In this document: in pieces, positions 1-7,173 of the stretch
Numbering within the stretch: the first letter of the stretch is position 1
Layout of the letters: the number at the start of each line of letters is the position of its first letter
NCBI RefSeq assembly: GCF_007747445.1
Contig: NZ_CP036425.1
Location: 3,580,175 to 3,644,174 of the forward strand
Direction: 5' to 3'
DNA: 64,000 bases
Source: Poriferisphaera corsica
Lineage (GTDB): Bacteria; Planctomycetota; Phycisphaerae; Phycisphaerales; Phycisphaeraceae
Made by a program: the position numbers and the translations under genes
The notes under the pieces: model-generated
Database searches by the model: none
Told to the model about the DNA's origin: nothing
The model's input: only the letters and a program-made list of their open reading frames with translations

Positions 1-13
1 GGTTAGTTGAGTG

Positions 14-1831
14 TTATTGCTTGCGAGCTCGGGGTTGGTGGATGCGCGGGACTTCTTCGCGGGTTAGGGTGCGGAAGAGTGACCATGCGGCCATGAGGAG
101 GATAATTGAGAATGGAAGGGCGGCGATGATTGAGGCTGCTTGGAGGGCGTTGAGTCCGCCTGCGGCGAGGAGGAGTGCGGCGACGAGGCCTTCGGAGATA
201 GCCCAGAAGAGTCGTGTACCGACGGGTGGGTCGGGGTTGCCGCCAGATGCGATGATGTCGATGACCATCGATGCGGAGTCGGAGGAGGTGACGAAGAAAA
301 GGATGATGCAGAGCGTTGCGATGCCAGCACCGATGACGACGAGTAGTTTAGACTCGAAGATGCCATCAATCATGGCGAAGAGGACGGTGGGAAGGGTTGA
401 GATTTTTTGCGTGTTGTCATCGGTAACGATGTCGGAAGAAAGATACTCGACAGCGGTAAGCTGTTTGGTTTCGGTTTTGAAGGTTCCGTCTGGGTTTTCG
501 AGAAGCTTGCCGTCTGCACCTTTGACTGCGACGTTGAACTCGGGGAGGTATTCACCTTGAAGCGAGTCGCGTAGTTCGGTGTTTTGGGCTTTTTGCTCGT
601 ATTCGAGGTGGGTTTGATGTTGGCGAAGGGTTGTGGAGCCGAAGGCGGTCATCCAGATAATGGAGACGGCTGTTGGCAGGAGGAGCGTGCCGAGGACGAA
701 CTCGCGGATGGTACGACCTTTGGAGATCCGTGCGATGAACATGCCGACGAATGGTGACCATGCGATCCACCATGCCCAGTAGAAGACGGTCCACGCGGTG
801 GCCCAGTTGCGACCTTCTTCGGAGAATGCGCCGGTGCGGAGTGATGATGAGGGGAGGAGTTGGAGGTATGCGCCGGTGTTGTCGAGTGTGGATGAGATGA
901 ATGCGATGACGCCCGAGCCGATGATGACGATGAGCATGAGGACGGCGGCGAGTGCGATGTTGAGTTCGGAGAGGCGGCGGATGCCTGTGGCGAGGCCGGT
1001 GACGACGGAGATGGTGGCGATGGCGGTGATGCCGGCGATGATGAAGTATTGGATGGGTAGTGAGATGGGTGTGCCGAAGAGGAAGGAGAGGCCGGCGTTG
1101 ACTTGTTGAGCGCCGATGCCGAGGGAGGTGGCGACACCGGTGAGTGTTGCGATGATGGCGAGCACGTCGATGGCGTCGCCGGTGAAACCCCAGACGCGGT
1201 CGCCGAGGATTGGATGGAGGATTGAACGGAATGAGAGGGGCATGTCACGTCGGAAGCCGAAGTATGCGAGGGCGAGGCCGACGACGGCGTAGAGCGCCCA
1301 AGGGTGGAGTCCCCAGTGGAAGATGGTGACGGCCATGGCGATGCGTTCGTTGTCGAAGCCTTCGGCGAAGCCGGGAGGTGTTGCGTTGAAGTGATAGATG
1401 GGTTCTGCGACAGACCAGAAGAGGAGGCCGATGCCCATACCGGCGGAGAAGAGCATGGCGAACCATGAGAGGGTTGAGAATTCGGGGGGTGAGTTGTCCT
1501 TGGAAAGGCGGATGCGTCCGAAGCGAGAGAAGGCGAGCCAGAGTGCGAAGAGGACGAAGCCGGTCATGGTCATGACGTAGAGCCAACCGACGTGCTCGCC
1601 GATCCAGTTGCGGATGGAGACGAATGAAGATTCGAGGTTGGCGTTGGGGACGAAGAGCGTGAGCGCGACGAGTGCGAGGACGATGAGAGCGCCGACGGGG
1701 AAGACGACGGGATGCATTTCGAAATGCGGGCCGAAGCTGACGGAAGGCAGCTCGGGGACGTCGATGTTTTGCGGTGCGTGGTTCTGGTTTTCGTGGGACG
1801 GGTTAGGAGACGACGTATCGTCGGAGAGCAT
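14..1831 (-). CDS. BCCT family betaine/choline/carnitine transporter
   Basis: A secondary transporter for quaternary ammonium compounds, probably taking up a compatible solute with Na+ or H+. The 605-residue protein has about 12 hydrophobic segments. It carries the BCCT hallmarks GMGIGLLFWSVAEP near residue 130 and the Trp-rich signature WTVFYWAWWIAWSPFVGMF near residue 350. A hydrophilic loop of about 75 residues follows the FGSTTLRQH segment before the late helices; it is longer than usual and would face one side of the membrane. The N-terminal 40 residues are polar and Pro/Asn-rich. The gene is complete and stands alone, so the substrate cannot be assigned from context. Family assignment is secure; ligand is unknown. 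Confidence 0.93.
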   Translation of the reverse strand: MLSDDTSSPNPSHENQNHAPQNIDVPELPSVSFGPHFEMHPVVFPVGALIVLALVALTLFVPNANLESSFVSIRNWIGEHVGWLYVMTMTGFVLFALWLAFSRFGRIRLSKDNSPPEFSTLSWFAMLFSAGMGIGLLFWSVAEPIYHFNATPPGFAEGFDNERIAMAVTIFHWGLHPWALYAVVGLALAYFGFRRDMPLSFRSILHPILGDRVWGFTGDAIDVLAIIATLTGVATSLGIGAQQVNAGLSFLFGTPISLPIQYFIIAGITAIATISVVTGLATGIRRLSELNIALAAVLMLIVIIGSGVIAFISSTLDNTGAYLQLLPSSSLRTGAFSEEGRNWATAWTVFYWAWWIAWSPFVGMFIARISKGRTIREFVLGTLLLPTAVSIIWMTAFGSTTLRQHQTHLEYEQKAQNTELRDSLQGEYLPEFNVAVKGADGKLLENPDGTFKTETKQLTAVEYLSSDIVTDDNTQKISTLPTVLFAMIDGIFESKLLVVIGAGIATLCIILFFVTSSDSASMVIDIIASGGNPDPPVGTRLFWAISEGLVAALLLAAGGLNALQAASIIAALPFSIILLMAAWSLFRTLTREEVPRIHQPRARKQ

Positions 1832-2231
1832 ATGAGACCTTAATTTTGGATTGGGTTCCTAATAAAGCTGTGATTGCAGTTGCGAGGAATTGAGAGGTGA
1901 GGGGTGGGAGATAAAGCGGGATCACGGCAGAAAAGGAAGACAGCACGGGATGTGCTGTGCAAGCGTCAGATGTTGAACCCAAAATGCGTTTGCTCCGGCT
2001 GGTGGGTTGCGGTGTTGTCTGATGAAACACGGCTCAGCGCGGAGTAAAGAAAACAGACACGCATCAACTTCAATGCGCAGTTAAAGTACTTGATCAGGCA
2101 AATCTGCCCAATTTTAACTGGTTTTAACTTGGTTATCAAACAAGGCAGTCAGATGCGACAGGATGGACTTTCACAAGGAATCGCAAAACGATCTGGTTTT
2201 TACGATGTTTTTAGAATTCATGTCTAATCGA
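1832..2231. other. Intergenic stretch, nothing recognised
   Basis: About 400 bases lie between the BCCT gene start and the stop of the crotonase gene. The stretch presumably holds the BCCT promoter. I see a direct duplication of a TTTTAACT-type word near 2112-2130 but no convincing hairpin, RNA or ORF. Confidence 0.4.
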
Positions 2232-3017
2232 TTAATAGCCTTTGAAGTTTGGCGGGCGTTTTTGGTGAAAGGCGTGGAGGCCTTCGATGTAGTTGAGCGA
2301 GCGATAGGCTTGGCGTCTGACGGCAGCGATATGTTCGGCTTGATCGGTGGTGATGGGGGTTGCATCGTGGAGGATATTGAGTTCGATTTTCAGCGCATGG
2401 ATACATTCAGGCGAAACGGATTTGAATTCGGCTGCGAATGCGATTGATTCTTCGAGTAGATTTTGCGGCGGATCGATGATGCGGTTGACGAAGCCATGAG
2501 TGAGAGCGAGTTGTGCAGTGACGGGCTTGGCAAGGAAGAAGATCTCTTTGAGTAGATGGTCGGGAAAGGCGTGGATGAAGTTGTTGACGCCAACGAGGTT
2601 GTGAGGGATGCCGAGTTTGGCAGGTGTGATAGCAAAGGTGACATCAGGTGTTGCGAGGACGAAATCGCAGCATGCGGCTAGATCGCAGCCAGCGCCGTAG
2701 ACTGCGCCTTCGATGGAGCAGATGACGGGGAGACGAGATAATCGGATGGCGCGTGTGAGTCGTCGATATGCTTCTTCCCAGATGAGTGGGTCGGATTTTT
2801 GATCGGTTGGGAATTCGTTGATGTCGTGGCCTACGGACCAGATGCGTGCGCCGGATTTTGCGTTGATGATAAGTGCGCGAACATTTGATTTTTCGGCTTG
2901 TGTGAATTGAGCGAGAAGCTGACGATTAAAGGGTTGGGAGAATCGGTTGCTTTGCTCGTTATCTTCCATGGTGATGATGGCGATTTGATTTTCGATTGTT
3001 AGATTGATTAGAGGCAT
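2232..3017 (-). CDS. Crotonase-fold protein, methylmalonyl-CoA decarboxylase (ScpB)-like, copy A
   Basis: A member of the enoyl-CoA hydratase/isomerase superfamily. Its motifs match E. coli ScpB/YgfG closely: SVGHDINEFP, DPLIW, EGAVYGAGCDL, TPAKLGIP, the KEIFF segment and the terminal RPPNFKGY. ScpB decarboxylates methylmalonyl-CoA to propionyl-CoA. The oxyanion-loop His is kept. The residue equivalent to ScpB Tyr140, which contacts the substrate carboxylate, is His here, and the second oxyanion glycine (Gly110) is Ala. Activity may therefore differ. I start at the ATG at 3017, which begins MPLINL; a GTG at 3029 is also open. The paralogue lies 36 bases upstream in the same orientation, so the two are likely co-transcribed. 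Confidence 0.8.
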   Translation of the reverse strand: MPLINLTIENQIAIITMEDNEQSNRFSQPFNRQLLAQFTQAEKSNVRALIINAKSGARIWSVGHDINEFPTDQKSDPLIWEEAYRRLTRAIRLSRLPVICSIEGAVYGAGCDLAACCDFVLATPDVTFAITPAKLGIPHNLVGVNNFIHAFPDHLLKEIFFLAKPVTAQLALTHGFVNRIIDPPQNLLEESIAFAAEFKSVSPECIHALKIELNILHDATPITTDQAEHIAAVRRQAYRSLNYIEGLHAFHQKRPPNFKGY

Positions 3018-3053
3018 AGAGGTTCTCACGAATCTTTAATAAAGTTCAATCGA

Positions 3054-3902
3054 TTAAAAGCCTTTAAAATTGGGTGGGCGTTTTTCGTGGAAGGCGCGGA
3101 TGCCTTCCTGGAAATCCTGAGAGCGAAACGCTTGGCGGCGGAGCATTTGGATATGTTCAAAATCGTCAGCGGAGATGTTCATAGCATCGGAGAGTTTGAC
3201 GAGTTCGGCTTTGAGAACACGAAGACAGAGGGGAGCCATGGAGGCAACGCGAGCGGCGAGGGTGAGGGTTTCCGATTGAAGGTTTTCGGGCGAGACGAGG
3301 CGATTGACGAGGCCGAAGTTGTGGGCGCGGTCGGCGGAGAGCGGAAGGGCGGTCATGAACATTTCTTTGACAACGTGCGTGGGGAGTGAGCCGAGGAAAT
3401 GGGAGACGCCAACGGTGTTGTAGGGGAGGCCGAGCTTGGCAGGGGTGATGGCGAAGGACGTGTTTGTTGTTGCGACGATCATATCACAGCTCACTGCGAG
3501 GTCGCAGGCGCCACCCCAGACGGAACCATTGATTGAGGCGATGACGGGGGTGAGAGTGTGGCGGACTTTGCGGAGGAGCGTGACGTAGGGGACGTTCCAT
3601 GTAACGGGGTCTTGCTTATCAATGGGGATTTCGTCGATATTGTGCCCTGCAGAAAACACCCCTCCTCCCCCACCCTCCCCTGTATTTCCTTCTGTTTTTT
3701 GAGTCGTGGTTGGCGAGTCATTGGATTGCGATGCATGAGTGTTGGCTGTGAGGATGATGACACGGATGTTTTGTTTTTCGCAGGCATCGAAGGCGTGGAG
3801 AAGCTGTTCGATAAGCGAGGCAGAAAGGCAGTTGCGTTTGGTAGGGTCGTTGAGGGTGAGCGTGGCGATGTGGTTTTCAGTTTTTATTTCTATCAGTGAC
3901 AT
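3054..3902 (-). CDS. Crotonase-fold protein, methylmalonyl-CoA decarboxylase (ScpB)-like, copy B
   Basis: First gene of the pair, 282 residues. It is the closer match to ScpB: FSAGHNIDEIP, NGSVWGGACDL, TPAKLGLPYNTVG with the catalytic-site Tyr retained, and the C-terminal FQEGIRAFHEKRPPNFKGF. The predicted reaction is decarboxylation or hydration of a short branched acyl-CoA. About 25 extra residues, rich in Ser/Thr and ending GEGGGGG, are inserted just before the oxyanion loop (residues about 55-80). ScpB lacks them and they come from a G-rich DNA tract at about 3650-3725. Family is certain; the exact substrate is inferred from motif similarity. It could belong to a propionyl-CoA route whose other genes are elsewhere. 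Confidence 0.82.
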   Translation of the reverse strand: MSLIEIKTENHIATLTLNDPTKRNCLSASLIEQLLHAFDACEKQNIRVIILTANTHASQSNDSPTTTQKTEGNTGEGGGGGVFSAGHNIDEIPIDKQDPVTWNVPYVTLLRKVRHTLTPVIASINGSVWGGACDLAVSCDMIVATTNTSFAITPAKLGLPYNTVGVSHFLGSLPTHVVKEMFMTALPLSADRAHNFGLVNRLVSPENLQSETLTLAARVASMAPLCLRVLKAELVKLSDAMNISADDFEHIQMLRRQAFRSQDFQEGIRAFHEKRPPNFKGF

Positions 3903-4065
3903 AGCTTATCGGGGCTTATGAATGGGTTTGCGGGTTGATGGATGATCGGGGTGCGCTTGGATGAAGTCGGCTGAATATGGAAGGGAGTTGATGGGGGAGG
4001 ATCGGTAGGACAAATCTGGAGTAAAAGAAAGGCAGATGGCGATGAGGTGTGTGGTTAGGGCTTTT

Positions 4066-4316
4066 AGAGCGTTTTTCGTAATACTATCTGTGTTGACATG
4101 TAGGTCGTTGCGTTTTTATTGCTTATTTATTGTGAACCTGCTGACGATGATGGCTCTACTTCTGCGACAGATCACGATGCAAAATACTCTAGAGCGTTTT
4201 TCATATTTACTTCCCGTGTTGACCAGTAGGTCGTTGCATTTTTATTGCTTATTTATTGTGAACCTGCTGATGATGATGGTTCTGCTTCTGCGGCTAGTCA
4301 CGATGCGAAATGCTCT
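4066..4316. repeat. Tandem pair of a 125-bp imperfect palindromic-ended element
   Basis: Two head-to-tail copies, 4066-4190 and 4191-4316, match over most of their length, including AGAGCGTTTTTC at the left, GTAGGTCGTTGC and GCTTATTTATTGTGAACCTG. Each copy starts AGAGCGTTTTTC and ends in a rough reverse complement of it (ATACTCT or ATGCTCT), like the terminal inverted repeats of a miniature element. The copies lie between the crotonase pair and the cation transporter. A diverged core recurs near 20.77 kb. The ORF across it looks fortuitous. Confidence 0.75.
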
Positions 4317-4335
4317 AACTTATGGGACTAGGTGA

Positions 4336-5253
4336 ATGATGAGCGATGACAAGAAGAAGCGTGAAGATTTGGTTTTTAAGGTTTCGATATTAGGGGCGTT
4401 ATTTTTTGCGTTGGTTGGTGTGGGGTGGGGGCTGGCGATTGGGTCGCGGATGATCTTGTTTGATGGGTTGTATTCGTTTTTGGGGGTCACGCTGACGAGT
4501 GTTTCGGTGTATGTGAATCGTCTGGTGAGAAGGCCGGAGGATGGGCGGTTTCCGTTTGGGAGGGAACAGATGATCCCGTTTGCGCTGTCGATGCGATCGG
4601 GAGTGTTGGCGGTGTTGTGCTTATATGCGGGAACGAATGCGGTGCTAAATTTGTTGAGTGGGGGGCATGAGGTGGATGCGGTGTCGGGGTCGATGTATGC
4701 GGTGCTTTCGACGGTGGGTTGTTTTGTGGTGTGGATGCTATTGAGTCGGGAGCATGGCCGGATTGGGAGTGATATGGTGAAGGTGGAGAGCCATCAGTGG
4801 TTGCTGGATACGATGCTGAGTGGGGCGGTGCTGGTGGGGTTTGTGTTTGATCTACTCATACAGGGGACAAGGCTGGGGTGGTTAGGGATGTATATTGATT
4901 CGGGGATGGTTTTGATTGCGTGCCTGGTGTTCTTGCCAATGCCGCTACAGCAGATGGTGAAAGGATGTGGGGAGTTGCTGTTGATGGGGCTAAAGCATGA
5001 ATCGCGGACGCGGATTGAAGAGGCGGTCAAGGGAGCGCTTGCGAAGTATTCGGTGAGCCGATGTGTGCTGAGGGCGACCAAAAGCGGGGATATGGTGACG
5101 GTGGAATTGGATGTGATCTTGCCTGAGGATTATGTGGTGGGATCTGTGAAAGAACTGGATGAGATACGGGAGCGAGTGGCGGAATCGCTAAGGTTTGTGG
5201 AGGGGAAATTGTGGCTGTCGGTGACGTTCACGGGTGACGAGAAGTGGGTGTGA
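4336..5253 (+). CDS. Cation diffusion facilitator (CDF) family transporter
   Basis: A divalent-metal/proton antiporter of the cation efflux family, 305 residues with about six membrane helices and a cytoplasmic C-terminal domain. Visible motifs are FDGLYSFLGV in helix 2, FPFGREQMIPF after it and ESHQWLLDTMLS in helix 5. The first Asp of the usual DxxxD site is present, but the second position is Ser. The helix 5 site reads HxxxxD rather than the YiiP HxxxD. Metal choice is therefore uncertain. AGG at 4330 is better spaced for an ATG at 4339 than for 4336. It ends just before a strong terminator and converges on the Cys-rich peptide gene. Confidence 0.87.
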   Translation: MMSDDKKKREDLVFKVSILGALFFALVGVGWGLAIGSRMILFDGLYSFLGVTLTSVSVYVNRLVRRPEDGRFPFGREQMIPFALSMRSGVLAVLCLYAGTNAVLNLLSGGHEVDAVSGSMYAVLSTVGCFVVWMLLSREHGRIGSDMVKVESHQWLLDTMLSGAVLVGFVFDLLIQGTRLGWLGMYIDSGMVLIACLVFLPMPLQQMVKGCGELLLMGLKHESRTRIEEAVKGALAKYSVSRCVLRATKSGDMVTVELDVILPEDYVVGSVKELDEIRERVAESLRFVEGKLWLSVTFTGDEKWV

Positions 5254-5273
5254 CAGGGATGCAGATTAAAAGG

Positions 5274-5306
5274 CAAAGGGTGCGAGAAAACTCGCACCCT
5301 TTGTTT
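5274..5306 (+). terminator. Rho-independent terminator after the CDF gene
   Basis: A perfect 13-bp stem (5274-5286 with 5291-5303, core GGGTGCGAG/CTCGCACCC) with an AAAA loop is followed by a short T-rich tail. It starts 20 bases after the stop codon. Confidence 0.85.
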
Positions 5307-5363
5307 CTATGGATGTGTGCAAAGGAGGATTGCACACAGGCGTTGTGTTTTACTCATGCGTTC

Positions 5364-5597
5364 TTAGTTGCAGCAGCAGGAGCATGAGGAGCCGGAGCAT
5401 GAGTCGCCGCAGCAGCATGAAGAGCTGGTGCAGGACGAGGATGAGTCGGCTGCGGAAGCAGTGGTTGGTGAGAGTGAGAGGCCGGTGAAGGCAATTGCTG
5501 CCGCGAAAAGGATTGCTGGTAATTTAGTGCGTTTTACGGCAAGCCGTGATCGTTGACCAGCTACATGCTGCTTAATCATTTTTATACTTGTTTTCAT
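5364..5597 (-). CDS. Small secreted Cys-rich peptide
   Basis: I do not recognise a named family. The 77-residue product has a long basic N-region, a hydrophobic core LPAILFAAAIAFTGLSLS and a likely signal peptidase site after TTASA. The mature part is only about 28 residues: a Ser run followed by nine Cys, including two CCC triplets and a final CCCN. This composition suggests metal or disulfide chemistry, which is inference. The ATG at 5597 has GGAG nine bases upstream and is preferred to the upstream TTG/ATG. Two inverted repeats lie upstream. The neighbouring CDF transporter makes a metal link plausible but unproven. Confidence 0.72.
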   Translation of the reverse strand: MKTSIKMIKQHVAGQRSRLAVKRTKLPAILFAAAIAFTGLSLSPTTASAADSSSSCTSSSCCCGDSCSGSSCSCCCN

Positions 5598-5647
5598 CTG
5601 TTTGTACTCCATCAATGATGGTTTAATTTTTAGTTAATAGGAATTGT

Positions 5648-5702
5648 GCATATGATCGCGCAACTTGCGCGTATGCAGGTTGTCTATTTACAAAATAGAC
5701 AA
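5648..5702. promoter_or_regulatory. Two inverted repeats upstream of the Cys-rich peptide gene
   Basis: CGCGCAA-C-TTGCGCG at 5657-5671 is a perfect palindrome flanked by GCATA/TATGC. TTGTCTATTT-ACA-AAATAGACAA at 5680-5702 is a perfect 10-bp inverted repeat. Both lie 50-105 bases upstream of the peptide start, in a short gap between same-strand genes. They are candidate operators. The second could also act as a hairpin after the upstream gene, since it starts 16 bases past that stop codon. Confidence 0.5.
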
Positions 5703-5718
5703 ATTAATTAAGGGGGGA

Positions 5719-6141
5719 TCAGATGAAAAGAGTTGATTCGGGAGGGGGTGTGGTGGGTTTTTGTGTACGTGTAGGAAATTGTTTTTGAATGTCTATGGTA
5801 TAGGTTTGCTCGGCGTGAGAGAACTCGAGCGGGGGAAGTGTGGTAATTGTTGCGATGAGAGAAATACAACAGCAAGGATTTGAAGGCGAGGCTGGCGCGT
5901 CGTGATCGACGGGTTTATCCGAGCCGCTAGTGGGCGATGTGGTGGAAGTTAGGGGGCACGCGGTACAGGCCCTGGTAAGGGGTGTTGGTGACATGGCGGC
6001 CATACTGCATGAAGCGGGCATCGAAGCGGCGCGTGTCATGCATGTGGTGATTGCGGGGAAAGCGGGACGGATAATCGTGAGCACCATCGCAAAAGCGATG
6101 AGAACAGGCAGGACATAAGCTTTCAGGCGGATGCTGCTCAT
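5719..6141 (-). CDS. Hypothetical secreted or anchored Cys/Met-rich protein
   Basis: The family is not recognised. The 140-residue product begins with a hydrophobic helix (VLPVLIAFAMVLTIIRPAFPA) that may be a signal peptide or anchor. It is followed by a Cys/Met-rich stretch with TTCM, SCSM, ACTAC and a CCC triplet, then a Pro/Thr-rich tail. The composition resembles small periplasmic metal-handling proteins, but no known motif is complete. No good ribosome binding site precedes the ATG at 6141. It sits directly upstream of the Cys-rich peptide gene on the same strand. Confidence 0.5.
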   Translation of the reverse strand: MSSIRLKAYVLPVLIAFAMVLTIIRPAFPAITTCMTRAASMPASCSMAAMSPTPLTRACTACPLTSTTSPTSGSDKPVDHDAPASPSNPCCCISLIATITTLPPLEFSHAEQTYTIDIQKQFPTRTQKPTTPPPESTLFI

Positions 6142-6320
6142 CTATAAAGATTAATCGGAGATGGGGTAAGATTATTCGTAGAAGATGAAAAAATCGCGAG
6201 GCATTGGATAAAAAAGCGGCGTGCAAGGCTATAGGCTGCATACCGCTTTGAAGGGTTCTAATTTAGGTCACGAAATCGCGATTGAGCAGAAGAAATGAGC
6301 GATTGATTTCCAGATACCCA

Positions 6321-6333
6321 CCACCGGCGGTGG
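6321..6333. repeat. GC-rich hairpin past the GyrI-like gene
   Basis: CCACC-GGC-GGTGG is a perfect short palindrome about 55 bases beyond the stop of the GyrI-like gene. A run of A (T on the minus strand) follows it at 6345-6349, which is compatible with minus-strand termination. A related hairpin follows the AraC gene at 7008. Confidence 0.4.
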
Positions 6334-6386
6334 CGGGATTGGGGAAAAAGGACTCTATCCATGTACGGCCGATATGCGTGGGCGAG

Positions 6387-6851
6387 TTAGTCTTCGAGTG
6401 AGACGTAGATTTCAGTGAGGAGTTCTTCGGGGGCGGTATCTTCGGGTGAATTGAGGTATCGCTCGAAGCATGGTGTCTCGGAGGGGGTGTGGCCGGAGTT
6501 GGGGATCCATTCGTGGTAGATCTTGCCGTAGAACTCTGGAGAGTCTTCATAGGGGCCTTTGTAGAGGAAGACGGCGTATTTGCCGGCGGGTATGGTGCGG
6601 TATTGGATATTGTCAAAAGGTTTGAAGCTGGCGGGAACTGTGATGCAGACTTCTGATCGAAGTTGCTCGGCAGGGGTTTCGCCGGGGTCATCGTAGTAGA
6701 CGCCGAGGAATTTTGTTTCGGGTGTGATCAAGTTATTAGAGGCGATAAGAGGCATGAAGCGTTGCCATACGGTGGCCATCTCGTTGTAGTCACCTTTGTG
6801 GGACATGTAAGCGATGGGTATTTCGGCGATATCTTTAATTTCTGGGTTCAT
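6387..6851 (-). CDS. GyrI-like small-molecule-binding domain protein
   Basis: A stand-alone GyrI/AraC effector-binding domain, 154 residues, with no DNA-binding part. It shows the family pattern: PIAYMSHKGDYNEM at the start, LGVYYDDPGETP in the middle, and TIPAGKYAVFLYKGPYED followed by WIPNSGHTPSETPCFERYL near the end. Such domains bind small hydrophobic or cationic ligands. An open frame runs far upstream to 7433, but the ATG at 6851 with GGAGATC five bases before it is the clear start, and homology begins there. It closely resembles the C-terminal half of the neighbouring AraC regulator, pointing to a local duplication. Confidence 0.85.
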   Translation of the reverse strand: MNPEIKDIAEIPIAYMSHKGDYNEMATVWQRFMPLIASNNLITPETKFLGVYYDDPGETPAEQLRSEVCITVPASFKPFDNIQYRTIPAGKYAVFLYKGPYEDSPEFYGKIYHEWIPNSGHTPSETPCFERYLNSPEDTAPEELLTEIYVSLED

Positions 6852-7173
6852 GCTGATCTCCTGAATGTCATGTGTGAACACATATGAATCGTGATACAAC
6901 AGTATTAGGAGAGTATATTTAGAAAGTGTTAATGGCGATATGAGATTTAGTATGTATTTGAGGCGATTTTTAAAAGTGGGAATATTGCGCAAGAATGCCT
7001 CAGACACCCTGCCATCGGCGGAGGCAGGTTTGGGGGGGGAAGTTGAAATGAAATAAATGTGATTAGTGAGGCGAGATATGTATTGGGTGGGTCTTTTTTT
7101 TGGGAGACGATACGCCAAAAGCGTGCAGCGAATGCGCACGCGATTGGGTCTAAATTTGTGTTTAAAAGCGAGC
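6852..7173. other. Intergenic gap with one GC-rich hairpin
   Basis: The 320-base gap contains CCTGCC-N9-GGCAGG at 7008-7028 followed by a run of eight G at 7032-7039. Read on the minus strand it follows the AraC gene stop by about 150 bases. The rest is AT-rich and presumably carries the GyrI gene promoter. No ORF is convincing. Confidence 0.45.

Noticed and set aside
649-1248. A 199-codon Ser/Pro-rich minus-strand frame
   Set aside because: It lies inside the BCCT gene in another frame and has the composition expected of a shadow ORF.
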